Shown here: positions 31,367-40,672 of the stretch, piece by piece | Numbering within the stretch: position 1 is the stretch's first letter | Layout: every line of letters begins with the position of its first letter | NCBI RefSeq assembly: GCF_039414295.1 | Contig: NZ_JBCITM010000012.1 | Coordinates: 1 to 64,000 of the forward strand | Direction of reading: 5' to 3' | Source of the DNA: Anoxynatronum sibiricum | GTDB taxonomy: Bacteria; Bacillota; Clostridia; Peptostreptococcales; Tindalliaceae | Length of the DNA stretch: 64,000 nucleotides | Notes under the pieces: model-generated | Told to the model about the DNA's origin: nothing | Seen by the model: only the letters and a program-made list of their open reading frames with translations | Database searches by the model: none | Translations under genes and position numbers: made by a program

Positions 31367-33964
31367 ATGCCGGAAGAGAAAACAGAACACTCCTCAAAAA
31401 ACCAGTTTCCCATTGTCGGTATTGGCGCTTCCGCAGGCGGCTTAGCAGCTTTCGAAGCTTTTTTTTCAGGAATGCCTGCTGACAAACAGCCTGACATGGC
31501 CTTTGTCCTGGTGCAGCATTTGGCACCCGATCATAAAAGCCTGCTGGCAGATTTGATCCGGCGGCTCACTGATATGCATATGAAAGTGTATGAAGTGGAG
31601 GATGGCATGGTTGTTTTACCCAACTGTGTGTACATTATTCCGCCTAACTATAACTTATCACTTTCGCAGGGTGCATTGCAACTTGAGAAACCGACGGCCC
31701 CCCGGGGGCAGCGGCTGCCCATTGATTTCTTTTTCCGTTCGCTGGCACAAGATCAGCATGAACGCGCCATCTGTATTGTGCTGTCTGGCACCGGCAGTGA
31801 TGGCACCCTTGGCGTAAGAGCGGTAAAAGAAGAAGGCGGCATGGTCATGGCACAGGACCCGGATTCCTCTGATTATGACGGAATGCCAAGAAGTGTCATC
31901 GCGACAAACCTGGCGGACTACACGCTTTCTCCTGAAGAGATGCCGGCACAATTGATGGCTTATGCAGCCCACCATTATGGCAAATCGGTTCTGCCGGTTG
32001 AAGCGACGCAGGTCACTGAAGATGTGCAGAAGAAAATATTTTCGCTGCTGAGAAACCAGACAGGGCATGATTTTTCCCAATACAAGCCCAGTACCATTAA
32101 CCGCCGCATTGAAAGACGCATGGCGGTGCATCAAACAGATACCCTTGAAGAATATGTGAAATACATGCAGCAGACTCCCCAGGAGGTGGAGGCACTTTTT
32201 CGCGATCTCCTCATTGGGGTTACCAGCTTTTTTCGAGACCCAGAAGCCTTTGAAGCCCTGGAAAAACATGTTGAAACCCTTTTTGCAAACAGACCCCCAG
32301 AGATCCCCCTGCGCATCTGGGTGCCTGGCTGTTCCACCGGTGAAGAAGCCTATTCCCTTGCCATTCTGATTTCCGAATATCAGGAGAAGATGAAACGAAA
32401 TGACCAAATTCACATTTTTGCCACTGATATTGATCAGAGAGCCATTGCGACAGCGCGCGCCGGTATTTATCCTGCCGGTATCGCCACCGATATTTCAGAA
32501 GAGCGACTGGCCCGGCATTTTACACCTGAACCAAATGAGGCCCACGGTACCAATCGCACCAATGGCAGTCCGGGTTTTTATCGGGTGAGAAAAAACATTC
32601 GTGATCTGTTGATTTTTTCAGAGCAGAGCGTGGTGAAAGACCCGCCTTTTTCAAGGATTGATCTCATTAGCTGCCGAAACCTGCTGATCTATATGGGCAG
32701 TGACATGCAGAAAAAACTGATACCCCTGTTTCACTACGCATTAAACACAGGTGGAATTCTATTTTTAGGCACTTCAGAATCTGTGGGGGAGTTCAGCGAA
32801 ATGTTTTCGCACATGGATCGCAAACACAAGATCTACCAGCGCAAAGAAAACAACCCGCTGACCAATAGAGACATCGTCAGGCAATACCTGCCCCCGGCGG
32901 CGGTCGCCGATGAGCGGACTTCTCATCCATCAAAGGGAAAAAGGGCCAACACCACAGAACCCACCTTGCGCTATCTGACCGATCAAGGGCTGTTGCAGCA
33001 CATGAATTTGGCAGGGGCACTGGTCAATGAGAAAGGCGATTTGCTCTATCTCCATGGTCAAAGCGGCAAGTACCTGGAGCCGGCGCCGGGTGAATTTGAC
33101 AGAAACATCATCAGAATGGCCAGAGAAGGATTAAAACGCCCCCTGACAACGGCGCTTCACAAGGTGGCGGCCTCCAAAGAAACCGCCCGGCATCAGGGGT
33201 TGAAGGTGAAGATCAATGGCGATTTCACCATGGTAAACATGACCATTCGATCCGTTTTCACCAAGACACTATCTTCAGAGAAAGAGTCCCTGTACCTCAT
33301 CATTCTGGAAGAAGCTCCTGAGCCAATGCCTGTCATCGATCAGTGTACCGTGAAGGAAATGGCGCATGATCCTGAAAATGACCTGCGCAATGCACGTCTC
33401 AAACAGGAACTCCAAGAGATGGAAGAATACCTTCAGGCGACCAACGAAGAACTGGAAACTTCCAATGAAGAGCTTAAGTCATCCAATGAAGAAATGCAAT
33501 CTGTGAACGAAGAGCTTCAGTCAACCAATGAAGAGCTGGAAACATCGAAGGAAGAATTGCAATCAATGGTTGAAGAATTGGCAACGGTGAATGCAGAGCT
33601 GCAGAATAAGGTGACCGACCTGTCAAGGGTCAACAGCGACATGAACAACTTGCTGGCAGGTACAGGGATCGCCACCGTGTTTGTGGATCATCAGCTGCGC
33701 ATCATGCGGTTTACGCCCACCGCCACACAGATCATTAATCTGATTCTGAGTGATGTGGGGCGCCCGGTGGGGCATATCGTCAACAACCTGATGGGCTATG
33801 ACAGCCTGGTAGAGGATACCCGGGCGGTCTTGGACACCCTTGTTCCAAAAGAGGTGGAAGTGCAGTCGATTGAAGGCAACCAGTACACCATGTACATTCA
33901 GCCCTATCGTACCCTCGAAAATGTGATCGAAGGAGCCGTACTGACCTTTGTGAACCGGAAATAA
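31367..33964 (+). CDS. CheB-CheR-PAS fusion protein
   Basis: An 865-residue soluble protein combining chemotaxis-type enzymes. CheB methylesterase lies at about 12-190 (GIGASAGG with the catalytic serine, VQHLAPDH with the histidine, GTGSDGTLG with the aspartate region). CheR methyltransferase lies at about 205-480 (VTSFFRDPEAF, the SAM-binding VPGCSTGEEAYS, FATDIDQRAI, SCRNLLIYM). A long heptad coiled coil (about 680-765, repeated SNEEL/TNEEL) precedes a PAS domain. It has no receiver domain, so it is not a CheY-activated CheB. AGGAGG precedes the ATG. The following genes are PAS kinases, suggesting that the fusion modifies or signals to them; no chemoreceptor is in the window. Confidence 0.93.
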   Translation: MPEEKTEHSSKNQFPIVGIGASAGGLAAFEAFFSGMPADKQPDMAFVLVQHLAPDHKSLLADLIRRLTDMHMKVYEVEDGMVVLPNCVYIIPPNYNLSLSQGALQLEKPTAPRGQRLPIDFFFRSLAQDQHERAICIVLSGTGSDGTLGVRAVKEEGGMVMAQDPDSSDYDGMPRSVIATNLADYTLSPEEMPAQLMAYAAHHYGKSVLPVEATQVTEDVQKKIFSLLRNQTGHDFSQYKPSTINRRIERRMAVHQTDTLEEYVKYMQQTPQEVEALFRDLLIGVTSFFRDPEAFEALEKHVETLFANRPPEIPLRIWVPGCSTGEEAYSLAILISEYQEKMKRNDQIHIFATDIDQRAIATARAGIYPAGIATDISEERLARHFTPEPNEAHGTNRTNGSPGFYRVRKNIRDLLIFSEQSVVKDPPFSRIDLISCRNLLIYMGSDMQKKLIPLFHYALNTGGILFLGTSESVGEFSEMFSHMDRKHKIYQRKENNPLTNRDIVRQYLPPAAVADERTSHPSKGKRANTTEPTLRYLTDQGLLQHMNLAGALVNEKGDLLYLHGQSGKYLEPAPGEFDRNIIRMAREGLKRPLTTALHKVAASKETARHQGLKVKINGDFTMVNMTIRSVFTKTLSSEKESLYLIILEEAPEPMPVIDQCTVKEMAHDPENDLRNARLKQELQEMEEYLQATNEELETSNEELKSSNEEMQSVNEELQSTNEELETSKEELQSMVEELATVNAELQNKVTDLSRVNSDMNNLLAGTGIATVFVDHQLRIMRFTPTATQIINLILSDVGRPVGHIVNNLMGYDSLVEDTRAVLDTLVPKEVEVQSIEGNQYTMYIQPYRTLENVIEGAVLTFVNRK

Positions 33965-34011
33965 TGGCGTGATATCACCTCCTTTAGCAATTGAGAAAGG
34001 AAGGAACCTGC

Positions 34012-35370
34012 ATGACAACCGAAAACCAGAAAACAAATGAGAAAGACAAGGGTGTTGACCAGCGACTGCGGGAACAGGCTGAAGAGCTGATCAGAGGCAG
34101 ACCGGTGGGGGTGGCTGCGGAGGATGCGTCACCACTTCCCAGGGAGATCAGCGAAACACTTCATGAGTTGCAGGTTCATCAAATTGAACTGGAAATTCAG
34201 AATGAAGAGCTGAGAACGATGCAGGCAGAGTTAATCACTTCCCGGGAGCGATATTTTGATCTGTACGATTTGGCACCGGTGGGGTACTGTACGTTAAGCG
34301 AAGAAGGACTGATACTTGAGACAAACCTCACGGCGGCTAATTTACTGGGAGCCTCGCGAAAAGAAATGGTCCAGCGACCATTCACCAGCTTCATTCTCAA
34401 AGAAGACCAGGATGTCTATTACTTTCATCGAAAAGAAGTGCTTGAGACCAACCAGTCTCAGGAATGTGAACTGAGACTGGTGTGTTCGGGAGAGTCACCT
34501 TTCTGGGCCCATCTGACCACGGCTGTTGCAGCTGATGTCGATGGGGTAACAGTTTGGCGGGTCATATTGGAAGAAATTACGGTGCGCAAGAAGGCTGAAA
34601 TGGAAATGATCAAAGCGAAGGAAGAAGCTGAAGCTGCCAATGCAGTAAAAAGCCAGTTTCTTGTCAATATGTCCCATGAAATCAGAACGCCGCTGAATGG
34701 ACTGACGGGCATGCTGCAGCTGCTTGAAATGACGCCCCTTTCAGATGAACAGAAGGAGTATGTCAAAATATCAAGAACCACGTCTGATGTGCTGATAAAA
34801 GTCATTACAGACATTCTTGATTATTCTCAAATAGAAGCCGGGAAAATCGAGCTGGAAACCATCGATTTCGAATTGAAAAGGGTGGTGCAGGAAGCGGCAG
34901 ACGTCTTTCGGGTAGCTGCGGCGAAAAAGGATTTGCAGATTCATCTTCATGACGGGGGTGAACTGCCGCTTCTGAGAGGCGACCCTTTCCGAATCAGACA
35001 GGTGTTATCCAATCTCATTGGGAATGCCGTTAAATTTACACATGCCGGAACCATCACGGTGAGGGTGAAACCAATTGACATAAAGAACACACGCCAGATC
35101 AAACTTGAATTTGCTGTGAAAGATACAGGTATAGGAATTTCAAGCCATCAAAGACATGTTTTGTTCCAAAGCTTTAGCCAGGCCGATTTATCGACGACCC
35201 GTCAATATGGGGGGAGTGGGCTGGGGCTGTCCATCTGCCAGGGACTGGTGGAAAAAATGGGAGGTGCCATATGGTTTGAGAGTCAGGAAGGCGTCGGCAG
35301 CAGTTTCTATTTCACATGTATTCTGGAAAAATCAATGACAGACACTCTCCAATGCCCATCATTGCGCTGA
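34012..35370 (+). CDS. PAS histidine kinase, truncated remnant of a hybrid kinase
   Basis: A 452-residue soluble kinase: N-terminal helical region (LQVHQIELEIQNEELRTMQ), PAS (about 75-190), HisKA with NMSHEIRTP (His222), and an ATPase domain with LIGNAVKF, DTGIGIS and YGGSGLGLSI. GGAAGG precedes ATG 34012. Soon after the ATPase domain the frame shifts into SMTDTLQ and stops, while another frame immediately continues with the C-terminal half of a receiver domain (see 35326-35504). The kinase core is intact and could function without a receiver. Confidence 0.88.
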   Translation: MTTENQKTNEKDKGVDQRLREQAEELIRGRPVGVAAEDASPLPREISETLHELQVHQIELEIQNEELRTMQAELITSRERYFDLYDLAPVGYCTLSEEGLILETNLTAANLLGASRKEMVQRPFTSFILKEDQDVYYFHRKEVLETNQSQECELRLVCSGESPFWAHLTTAVAADVDGVTVWRVILEEITVRKKAEMEMIKAKEEAEAANAVKSQFLVNMSHEIRTPLNGLTGMLQLLEMTPLSDEQKEYVKISRTTSDVLIKVITDILDYSQIEAGKIELETIDFELKRVVQEAADVFRVAAAKKDLQIHLHDGGELPLLRGDPFRIRQVLSNLIGNAVKFTHAGTITVRVKPIDIKNTRQIKLEFAVKDTGIGISSHQRHVLFQSFSQADLSTTRQYGGSGLGLSICQGLVEKMGGAIWFESQEGVGSSFYFTCILEKSMTDTLQCPSLR

Positions 35371-35504
35371 CGGCAGATGTGCTTGCCGATTCCAGGGAAA
35401 AGTGCCTCGAGGCCGGCGTGGATGAATGCCTGGCAAAGCCCTTTGGAGATACGAAACTGGAAATCTTGATTCATCAGTTGATGGGAAAAACAAACGAACG
35501 TTGA
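35326..35504 (+). pseudogene. Receiver-domain C-terminal fragment (lost phosphoacceptor half)
   Basis: In the frame +1 to the kinase, from about 35326, the translation reads MPIIALTADVLADSREKCLE then AGVDECLAKPFGD, unmistakably beta4-alpha5 of a receiver, including the conserved Thr and Lys. The beta1-beta3 half with the acidic pair and phosphorylated Asp is missing. No start codon with a ribosome site precedes it. The simplest reading is a deletion of roughly 200-250 bp, plus frameshift, in an ancestral hybrid kinase. Confidence 0.8.
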
Positions 35505-35530
35505 CCCGCATCTTCAAAGGAGTGCTATCG

Positions 35531-37510
35531 ATGAAAAAGAGTCAAAAGGTACAGGATATGATGGAGCGAATGACATCTGCCGGCTGCTTTATAAAGGATT
35601 ATCAAACCAATCAGATCACCTGGTCCCATGAAATGTATTCTATTTTCGGAGTAACACCCGAGGCGTTTTCCCATACACATGAAGGATTCCTCGAAAGCGT
35701 TCATCCAGATGACCTGACAAGGGTGAGTCAAATGGTCGTGGATGAACAACACCAGGGGGGTGAATATGAACGGGAATATCGCATTATCCGAAAAAATGAC
35801 GGTGCCGTTCGCTGTATCCTTGAAATAGGAGAGGTGGAAGTGGATGCTTCTGGTCGGATTCTCTGCGCCACGGGAGTTCTAAAGGATAACACGGAGCAAA
35901 AAGAAAAAGAAACAGGATTGGGCGACAGTGAAAATCGGTTTCGCAGGTTGGTTGACGGGATGCCAGCCCAGTTTAAGGAATTTTTGCCGGACAGCACCCT
36001 GACCTATGTGAACCAATATTACTGCAACGATTATGGAATGACGGAAGCGGAATTGATTGGCCGTCGCTTTTTAGAGCTTCTGCCAGAAGAAAAACGTGAA
36101 AGTGTGGCAAAAAGCTACCTGTCACTGACCCCAGAAAAACCTTTCTGCATTGGTACCTTCAGCCGGGTGAAAAAGGGGGAAACCAGATGGCGTCAATGGC
36201 GATACCGGGCCATTTTCGATGAAGCGGGAGTGGCGCTGCGCTATCAGGCCATGGGAATTGATGTGACCGAAAACAGGCAAACAAATGCGGCCCTGAGAAA
36301 AGCCAATGCGGAAATGAAAAAAGCCGTCAAAATTTCCGATGAGGCCCTGCAGGAAAAAAGCAGGTTTCTGGCCAGCATGAGCCATGAGATACGCACCCCC
36401 CTTAACGGTCTGGTGGGGATGATTCACTTAATGCAGCTGACCGAACTGACGGAAGAGCAGCAGGAACTGGCCATTCTTGCCCATACATCTTCTGATTTGC
36501 TGCTGAACCTGATTAATAATATTCTTGACTATGCAAAAATGGAAGACAGCGGCCACCAGATGGACAATCATGAGTTTGTGCTGGACGAAGTGCTGCACGC
36601 TGTTGAAATGGTTTTTGCTCCCATGATTAAAATGAAAGGGTTGGCGTTTAGAATCCACCGGGACAAAGAAATTCCCCACCTTTTGAAAAGTGATTCCATG
36701 AGGCTGAAACAGGTACTGATAAATTTGCTTGGTAACGCACTTAAATTCACCAAGGAAGGGAGCATTCAGTTATCTGTCGAGATGGTGAAGCGTCAGGACC
36801 AGCAGATGATGTTGCAATGGACGGTGAAGGATACCGGTGTAGGAATTCCCCTGGAAGATCAGGAAAGAATTTTCAACAGATTTGCTCAGGTGAAAAATGG
36901 CGCAAAGCAAGCATATGATGGTACGGGTCTTGGACTGGCCATCTGCAAGTCCATCGTTGGGATGATGAAGGGGCACCTATGGGTGGAAAGTCAGGAGGGG
37001 AAGGGCAGCCGTTTTTTCTTTACCACAGAGGTATCAGTGCCTGCTGCACAGACGGAATCACTGGAAGAAGAAAAGAAAGCTGACAGTGCAGGAACAGAGA
37101 ACCTCATTCAGCTATTGGTGGCGGATGATGATGAAAACATGCGGTTTGTCATCGATCGAATTGGAGAAAAAAGAGGCTGGCAGGTGACTCAGGCTGAAAA
37201 TGGACGGGTGGCCATTGCACTATGCCAGGAGAAACGATTTGACATGATTTTAATGGACATGCACATGCCCGTGCTGGATGGATCTGAGGCAACCCAAAAA
37301 GTGCGGAAAATGGATGAAAGAAAAGGGATTCATACACCCATTATCGCAGTGACAGCAAAAGCACTGCCGGGTGACCGGGAAGCGTGTCTGGCGGCAGGAG
37401 TGGATGAATACCTGGCAAAGCCTTTTCAAGCAGAAAACCTGATCGAAATGGTGGAAGTTCAGGTGCGCTCACAACGAGCCAAACAAAGAGATTCACAAAA
37501 TGATTCTTGA
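35531..37510 (+). CDS. PAS hybrid sensor kinase with one receiver
   Basis: A 659-residue soluble hybrid kinase: PAS (about 10-125), PAS (about 135-255), HisKA SMSHEIRTP (His285), ATPase (LLGNALKF, DTGVGIP, GTGLGLAI) and a C-terminal receiver (LLVADDDE, phosphoacceptor Asp576 in LMDMHMPVLDG, and the Lys in YLAKPF). AAGGAGTG precedes ATG 35531. The receiver's PIIAVTAKALPGDREACLAAGVDEYLAKPF region closely resembles the orphan fragment just upstream, so the two kinases look like neighbours arisen by duplication. No output domain; signal passes to an HPt or regulator elsewhere. Confidence 0.92.
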   Translation: MKKSQKVQDMMERMTSAGCFIKDYQTNQITWSHEMYSIFGVTPEAFSHTHEGFLESVHPDDLTRVSQMVVDEQHQGGEYEREYRIIRKNDGAVRCILEIGEVEVDASGRILCATGVLKDNTEQKEKETGLGDSENRFRRLVDGMPAQFKEFLPDSTLTYVNQYYCNDYGMTEAELIGRRFLELLPEEKRESVAKSYLSLTPEKPFCIGTFSRVKKGETRWRQWRYRAIFDEAGVALRYQAMGIDVTENRQTNAALRKANAEMKKAVKISDEALQEKSRFLASMSHEIRTPLNGLVGMIHLMQLTELTEEQQELAILAHTSSDLLLNLINNILDYAKMEDSGHQMDNHEFVLDEVLHAVEMVFAPMIKMKGLAFRIHRDKEIPHLLKSDSMRLKQVLINLLGNALKFTKEGSIQLSVEMVKRQDQQMMLQWTVKDTGVGIPLEDQERIFNRFAQVKNGAKQAYDGTGLGLAICKSIVGMMKGHLWVESQEGKGSRFFFTTEVSVPAAQTESLEEEKKADSAGTENLIQLLVADDDENMRFVIDRIGEKRGWQVTQAENGRVAIALCQEKRFDMILMDMHMPVLDGSEATQKVRKMDERKGIHTPIIAVTAKALPGDREACLAAGVDEYLAKPFQAENLIEMVEVQVRSQRAKQRDSQNDS

Positions 37511-37523
37511 AATCATGCCAGTC

Positions 37524-37570
37524 AAAAACCGCCTGTCTCTCAGTCAATCTGAGAGGCAGGCGGTTTTGTT
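37524..37570. terminator. Bidirectional terminator
   Basis: AAAAACCGCCTG-CTCTCAG pairs with CTGAGAG-CAGGCGGTTTTG around a short loop. The A-run and T-run on the two sides serve the hybrid kinase (plus) and the TRAP operon (minus). Confidence 0.88.
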
Positions 37571-37575
37571 CGACA

Positions 37576-38832
37576 CTACTTCACCAGCATCAGTGAAAGC
37601 TGGGGCACAAAGGTGATAATCATCAGGTTGATAATCAGCACGGCTATAAAGGGCAGGGTTCCCCGCACCACATTGGGTATGGAGAGGCCTGAGATGCCCG
37701 AGGCCACAAAGAGGTTCAGGCCGAAGGGGGGCGTCAGCATGCCGATGGCCAGGTTGACAATCATAATCACCCCAAAGTGGATGGGATCAACCCCCAGATC
37801 CATGACAATGGGGAGAAACAGAGGTGTCAGAATCAGCACCGCCGCGCTGGAGTCCATGATCATGCCCACAAACAGGAGAATCACGTTGATGGCCAGTAAA
37901 ATAACAATGGGATTGCTTTCCAGGCTCAGCACGCTTTCGGCCACTTTGCCGGGAATCTGCTGGAAGGTGAGGAACCAGCTAAAAATTTTTGAATTGGCAA
38001 TGACAAACATGATCATAGCCGAGGTGATAACCGACTTTCGGGCGATGCCCATCACGTCAGCAGGTTTGATCTCCCGGTAAATCAGCAGAGAAATCACCAG
38101 GCTGTAGATGATGGCCACTGCCGCTGCTTCGGTGGGAGTGGCGAAGCCCAGGTAAATGCCTCCCAGAATGATCACCGGCATCATAATGCTGAAAAAAGCA
38201 CTTTTGAAGGCGGTGAGCACTTCGCGAAAGGTGGGCACCGCTGATTTTTCGTGCTTCATGATGCGGGCGTAGATATAGCTGTACAGCACCAGGGTCATGC
38301 CAATAAAAATTCCGGGAACAATGGCCGCCATGAAAAGCCGGCTGATGGACTGCTCAGAAACCACGCCGTAGGTCATCATGGTAATGCTGGGAGGGATAAT
38401 GATTCCCAGGGAACCGGCGGCGCACATGAGGCCCACGCTGAACTTCTTTGGATACTTTTTTTCCACCAGGTTGGGAATCATCACGCCTCCCACACCGGCT
38501 ACGGTGGCCGGGCTGGACCCTGAAAGAGCAGCAAAAAACATGGATGAAATGACGGCAGTGATGGGCAGGCCGCCGGTGATCCATCCGAACAGTTTGTTGG
38601 CAAAATCAATGAGGCGTTTGGAGGCCCCGCCTTTCAGCATGATATCCCCTGAGAATATAAAGAAGGGAATGGCCATGAGGCTGAAAGAGTCAACGCCGGA
38701 AAACATGCGCTGTACCGCTGTGGTCAGGGCGATGCCCTGGTCCATCATGGCCAGAATGGTGGATAGTCCGGTGGTAATGGCAATGGGCACTCCCAGTAAA
38801 AGGAGCACAATAAATGAAATTAAGAGGACCAT
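37576..38832 (-). CDS. dctM: TRAP transporter large permease (DctM)
   Basis: A 418-residue, roughly 12-segment membrane protein with the DctM signatures LLLLGVPIAITTGLS near the start, FFAALSGSSPATVAGVGGVM near residue 95 and AAGSLGIIIPPS near residue 140. It is the ion-coupled channel of a tripartite ATP-independent periplasmic transporter. Its ATG overlaps the dctQ stop (TAATG). It works with DctQ and the binding protein encoded upstream and probably uses a sodium gradient. Confidence 0.95.
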   Translation of the reverse strand: MVLLISFIVLLLLGVPIAITTGLSTILAMMDQGIALTTAVQRMFSGVDSFSLMAIPFFIFSGDIMLKGGASKRLIDFANKLFGWITGGLPITAVISSMFFAALSGSSPATVAGVGGVMIPNLVEKKYPKKFSVGLMCAAGSLGIIIPPSITMMTYGVVSEQSISRLFMAAIVPGIFIGMTLVLYSYIYARIMKHEKSAVPTFREVLTAFKSAFFSIMMPVIILGGIYLGFATPTEAAAVAIIYSLVISLLIYREIKPADVMGIARKSVITSAMIMFVIANSKIFSWFLTFQQIPGKVAESVLSLESNPIVILLAINVILLFVGMIMDSSAAVLILTPLFLPIVMDLGVDPIHFGVIMIVNLAIGMLTPPFGLNLFVASGISGLSIPNVVRGTLPFIAVLIINLMIITFVPQLSLMLVK

Positions 38833-39344
38833 TAAGAGGCTCCTTTCTCGTCGGCAGCATCGGGTTCACCAGCGGCCAGCAGAATGATTTTGTCTTTCAG
38901 TTTAAAGAGGTAGCGAATCAGCATGAGGGCGACGCCCACGGGCACAGAAGCATAAAAGATCCACAGGGGAAGATCGATGGAGGTGGCGGTGGAATTGATG
39001 GCCATGGCTGCTTTGACCATGTTGATGCCGGCAAAAACCACAAGGGCACAAAAAGCGATGTTAATCAGATCGATGAGAATGCCAACCGCTATTTTGGCTT
39101 TACCCTTCAGCAGAATGAAGGCAGCATCCATGTTCACATGGGCGTTCTCCTTCACCGCCATGCTGGCACCCAAAAAGATGAACCAGGCAATCATCAGGCG
39201 GGCCAGCTCCTCTGACCAGGCCAGGGAATAGTTGAACTGATACCGGAGCACCACCTGAACAAACACCAGCACAGAGGTGAGAATCAGCAGGCTGGAGGCA
39301 ATCACTTCTTCGGTTTTATTCAGTAGATTAACAATGTTTTTCAT
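38832..39344 (-). CDS. dctQ: TRAP transporter small permease (DctQ)
   Basis: A 170-residue protein with four membrane segments and the DctQ core QFNYSLAWSEELARLMIAWFIFLGAS (shown here only in part: SLAWSEELARL, near residue 50). ATG 39344 is chosen because the homologous protein begins there; the frame extends to 39413 through a repeat tract. It bridges the binding protein and DctM. Confidence 0.9.
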   Translation of the reverse strand: MKNIVNLLNKTEEVIASSLLILTSVLVFVQVVLRYQFNYSLAWSEELARLMIAWFIFLGASMAVKENAHVNMDAAFILLKGKAKIAVGILIDLINIAFCALVVFAGINMVKAAMAINSTATSIDLPLWIFYASVPVGVALMLIRYLFKLKDKIILLAAGEPDAADEKGAS

Positions 39345-39410
39345 AAAGCACATCCTATCGGTTTTGAAATCCAACACAGAACAGGTACAGGGGATCAAAA
39401 AAAGAACTAT

Positions 39411-39460
39411 CAACGGTATTCAACGGTCTTCAAAGTCATGCAACGTCATTCAATATCATA
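39411..39460 (-). repeat. Five 10-bp tandem repeats between dctP and dctQ
   Basis: Plus-strand units CAACGGTATT, CAACGGTCTT, CAAAGTCATG, CAACGTCATT and CAATATCATA are in exact 10-base register. They lie between the intercistronic hairpin and dctQ. Confidence 0.8.
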
Positions 39461-39506
39461 TCGGATCACAGGGGCCAAATCAACAGAGGCCGGTCAACAG
39501 GATATT

Positions 39507-39543
39507 AAAAACGGAGCGGGAACAGCTGGTGTTCCTGCTCCGT
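39507..39543 (-). terminator. Intercistronic terminator/attenuator between dctP and dctQ
   Basis: On the minus strand ACGGAGCAGGAACA pairs with TGTTCCCGCTCCGT around a short loop, followed by TTTTTA. Placed after the binding-protein gene, it would make DctP more abundant than the membrane subunits, a common arrangement. Confidence 0.85.
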
Positions 39544-39583
39544 TGCATGATCCTTCCAGGGTCTTCATTTTTCAGGAGCTTCA

Positions 39584-40672
39584 CTACCGGGTGTATTGCT
39601 CCACCAGGTCCAGCAGTTCCTGGCCATTTTCCTTGGCGGCAAACTCGTCGTACACAACAGCTGTGGCAGCCCGGTAGGCTTCTTTTTCAGCAGGGCCGAA
39701 CTCATCAACGATCATACCGGCATCAATGATTTCCTGCAGGTATTCGGAATCCATGGCGGCGGTTTGCTCCCACTGCCATGCAGCCACTTCATTGGAGACT
39801 TCCTGCAGCAAAGCCTGAAGGTCTGCAGGCATGGCGTCGTACTTGGCTTTGCTCATAATCAGGGCATACCCCATGAAACCGTGGTCGCTGATGGTCATGT
39901 AGTCCTGCACTTCGTAGAACTTACGGCTGGCAATGTTGGAGAAGGGGTTTTCCTGGCCGTCAACGGTGCCGGTTTGCAGGGCAGAGTACAGCTCGCTGAA
40001 AGGAACAGAAATACCGCCGGCGTTGATGGCACGGAACTGGGAAACCAGCAGCGGGCTTTGGCTCACGCGGATTTTCAGACCGTCCAGGTCTTCAACACTT
40101 TTAACGGGACGCACGTTGTTGGTCAACTGCTTAAAGCCGCCACTCCAGTAACCCAGGCCCACCAGGCCCTTTTCCTGCAGGTATTCGTTGAACTTGTCGC
40201 CCACTTCACCGTGTAGAGCGTTGAAGATTTGCTCTTCGCTGGTGAACAGGTAAGGCAGGTCAAAAAGCTCAAACTCAGAAACAAAAGAGGTGACGGTGGA
40301 GAAGAAGGGGGCGTTGATATCCAGGGTGCCGGTGAGGATTTGCTCGTTGATTTCCTGGTCGGTACCCATTTGGGAATCAGGGAAAACCGTGACGGTGATA
40401 CGGCCGTTGCTGCGCTCTTCCAGCAGACGCTTGAACTCATCTGCGGCAGCACCCTTGGGGGTGGTGGGGCGCACCACGTGGGCAAATTTCAGTTCAAACA
40501 CTTCATCGCTGGCAGGTGCTTCGGCAGGAGCCTCAGAGGCCGCCGGTGTTTCAGAAGCCGCTGGTGCCGGCTCGTTGCTTGAACCGCCGCAGGCAGTCAG
40601 GGTGATCAACATCAGGCCAATCAATAAGAAAGCCAAACCTTTGTGTAAGTGCATTTTTTTCATTCTTTTCAT
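39584..40672 (-). CDS. dctP: TRAP transporter substrate-binding lipoprotein (DctP)
   Basis: About 360 residues with a lipobox LTACGG near residue 28 and an Ala/Pro/Glu linker. The DctP-family course follows: KFAHVVRPTTPKGAAADEF, VTVFPDSQMGTDQEI, GLKIRVSQSPL and DGQENPFSNI. The ATG at 40672 overlaps the flavoprotein stop (ATGA); ATG 40663, 9 bases after GAGAGG, is an equally good start. It captures a carboxylate-type substrate for DctQM; the co-transcribed reductases suggest an unsaturated or aromatic organic acid, which is inference. Confidence 0.93.
   Translation of the reverse strand: MKRMKKMHLHKGLAFLLIGLMLITLTACGGSSNEPAPAASETPAASEAPAEAPASDEVFELKFAHVVRPTTPKGAAADEFKRLLEERSNGRITVTVFPDSQMGTDQEINEQILTGTLDINAPFFSTVTSFVSEFELFDLPYLFTSEEQIFNALHGEVGDKFNEYLQEKGLVGLGYWSGGFKQLTNNVRPVKSVEDLDGLKIRVSQSPLLVSQFRAINAGGISVPFSELYSALQTGTVDGQENPFSNIASRKFYEVQDYMTISDHGFMGYALIMSKAKYDAMPADLQALLQEVSNEVAAWQWEQTAAMDSEYLQEIIDAGMIVDEFGPAEKEAYRAATAVVYDEFAAKENGQELLDLVEQYTR

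Noticed and set aside
36122..36427. Minus-strand frame of about 100 codons within the hybrid kinase
   Set aside because: Opposite a well-supported PAS/HisKA coding region with no ribosome site.
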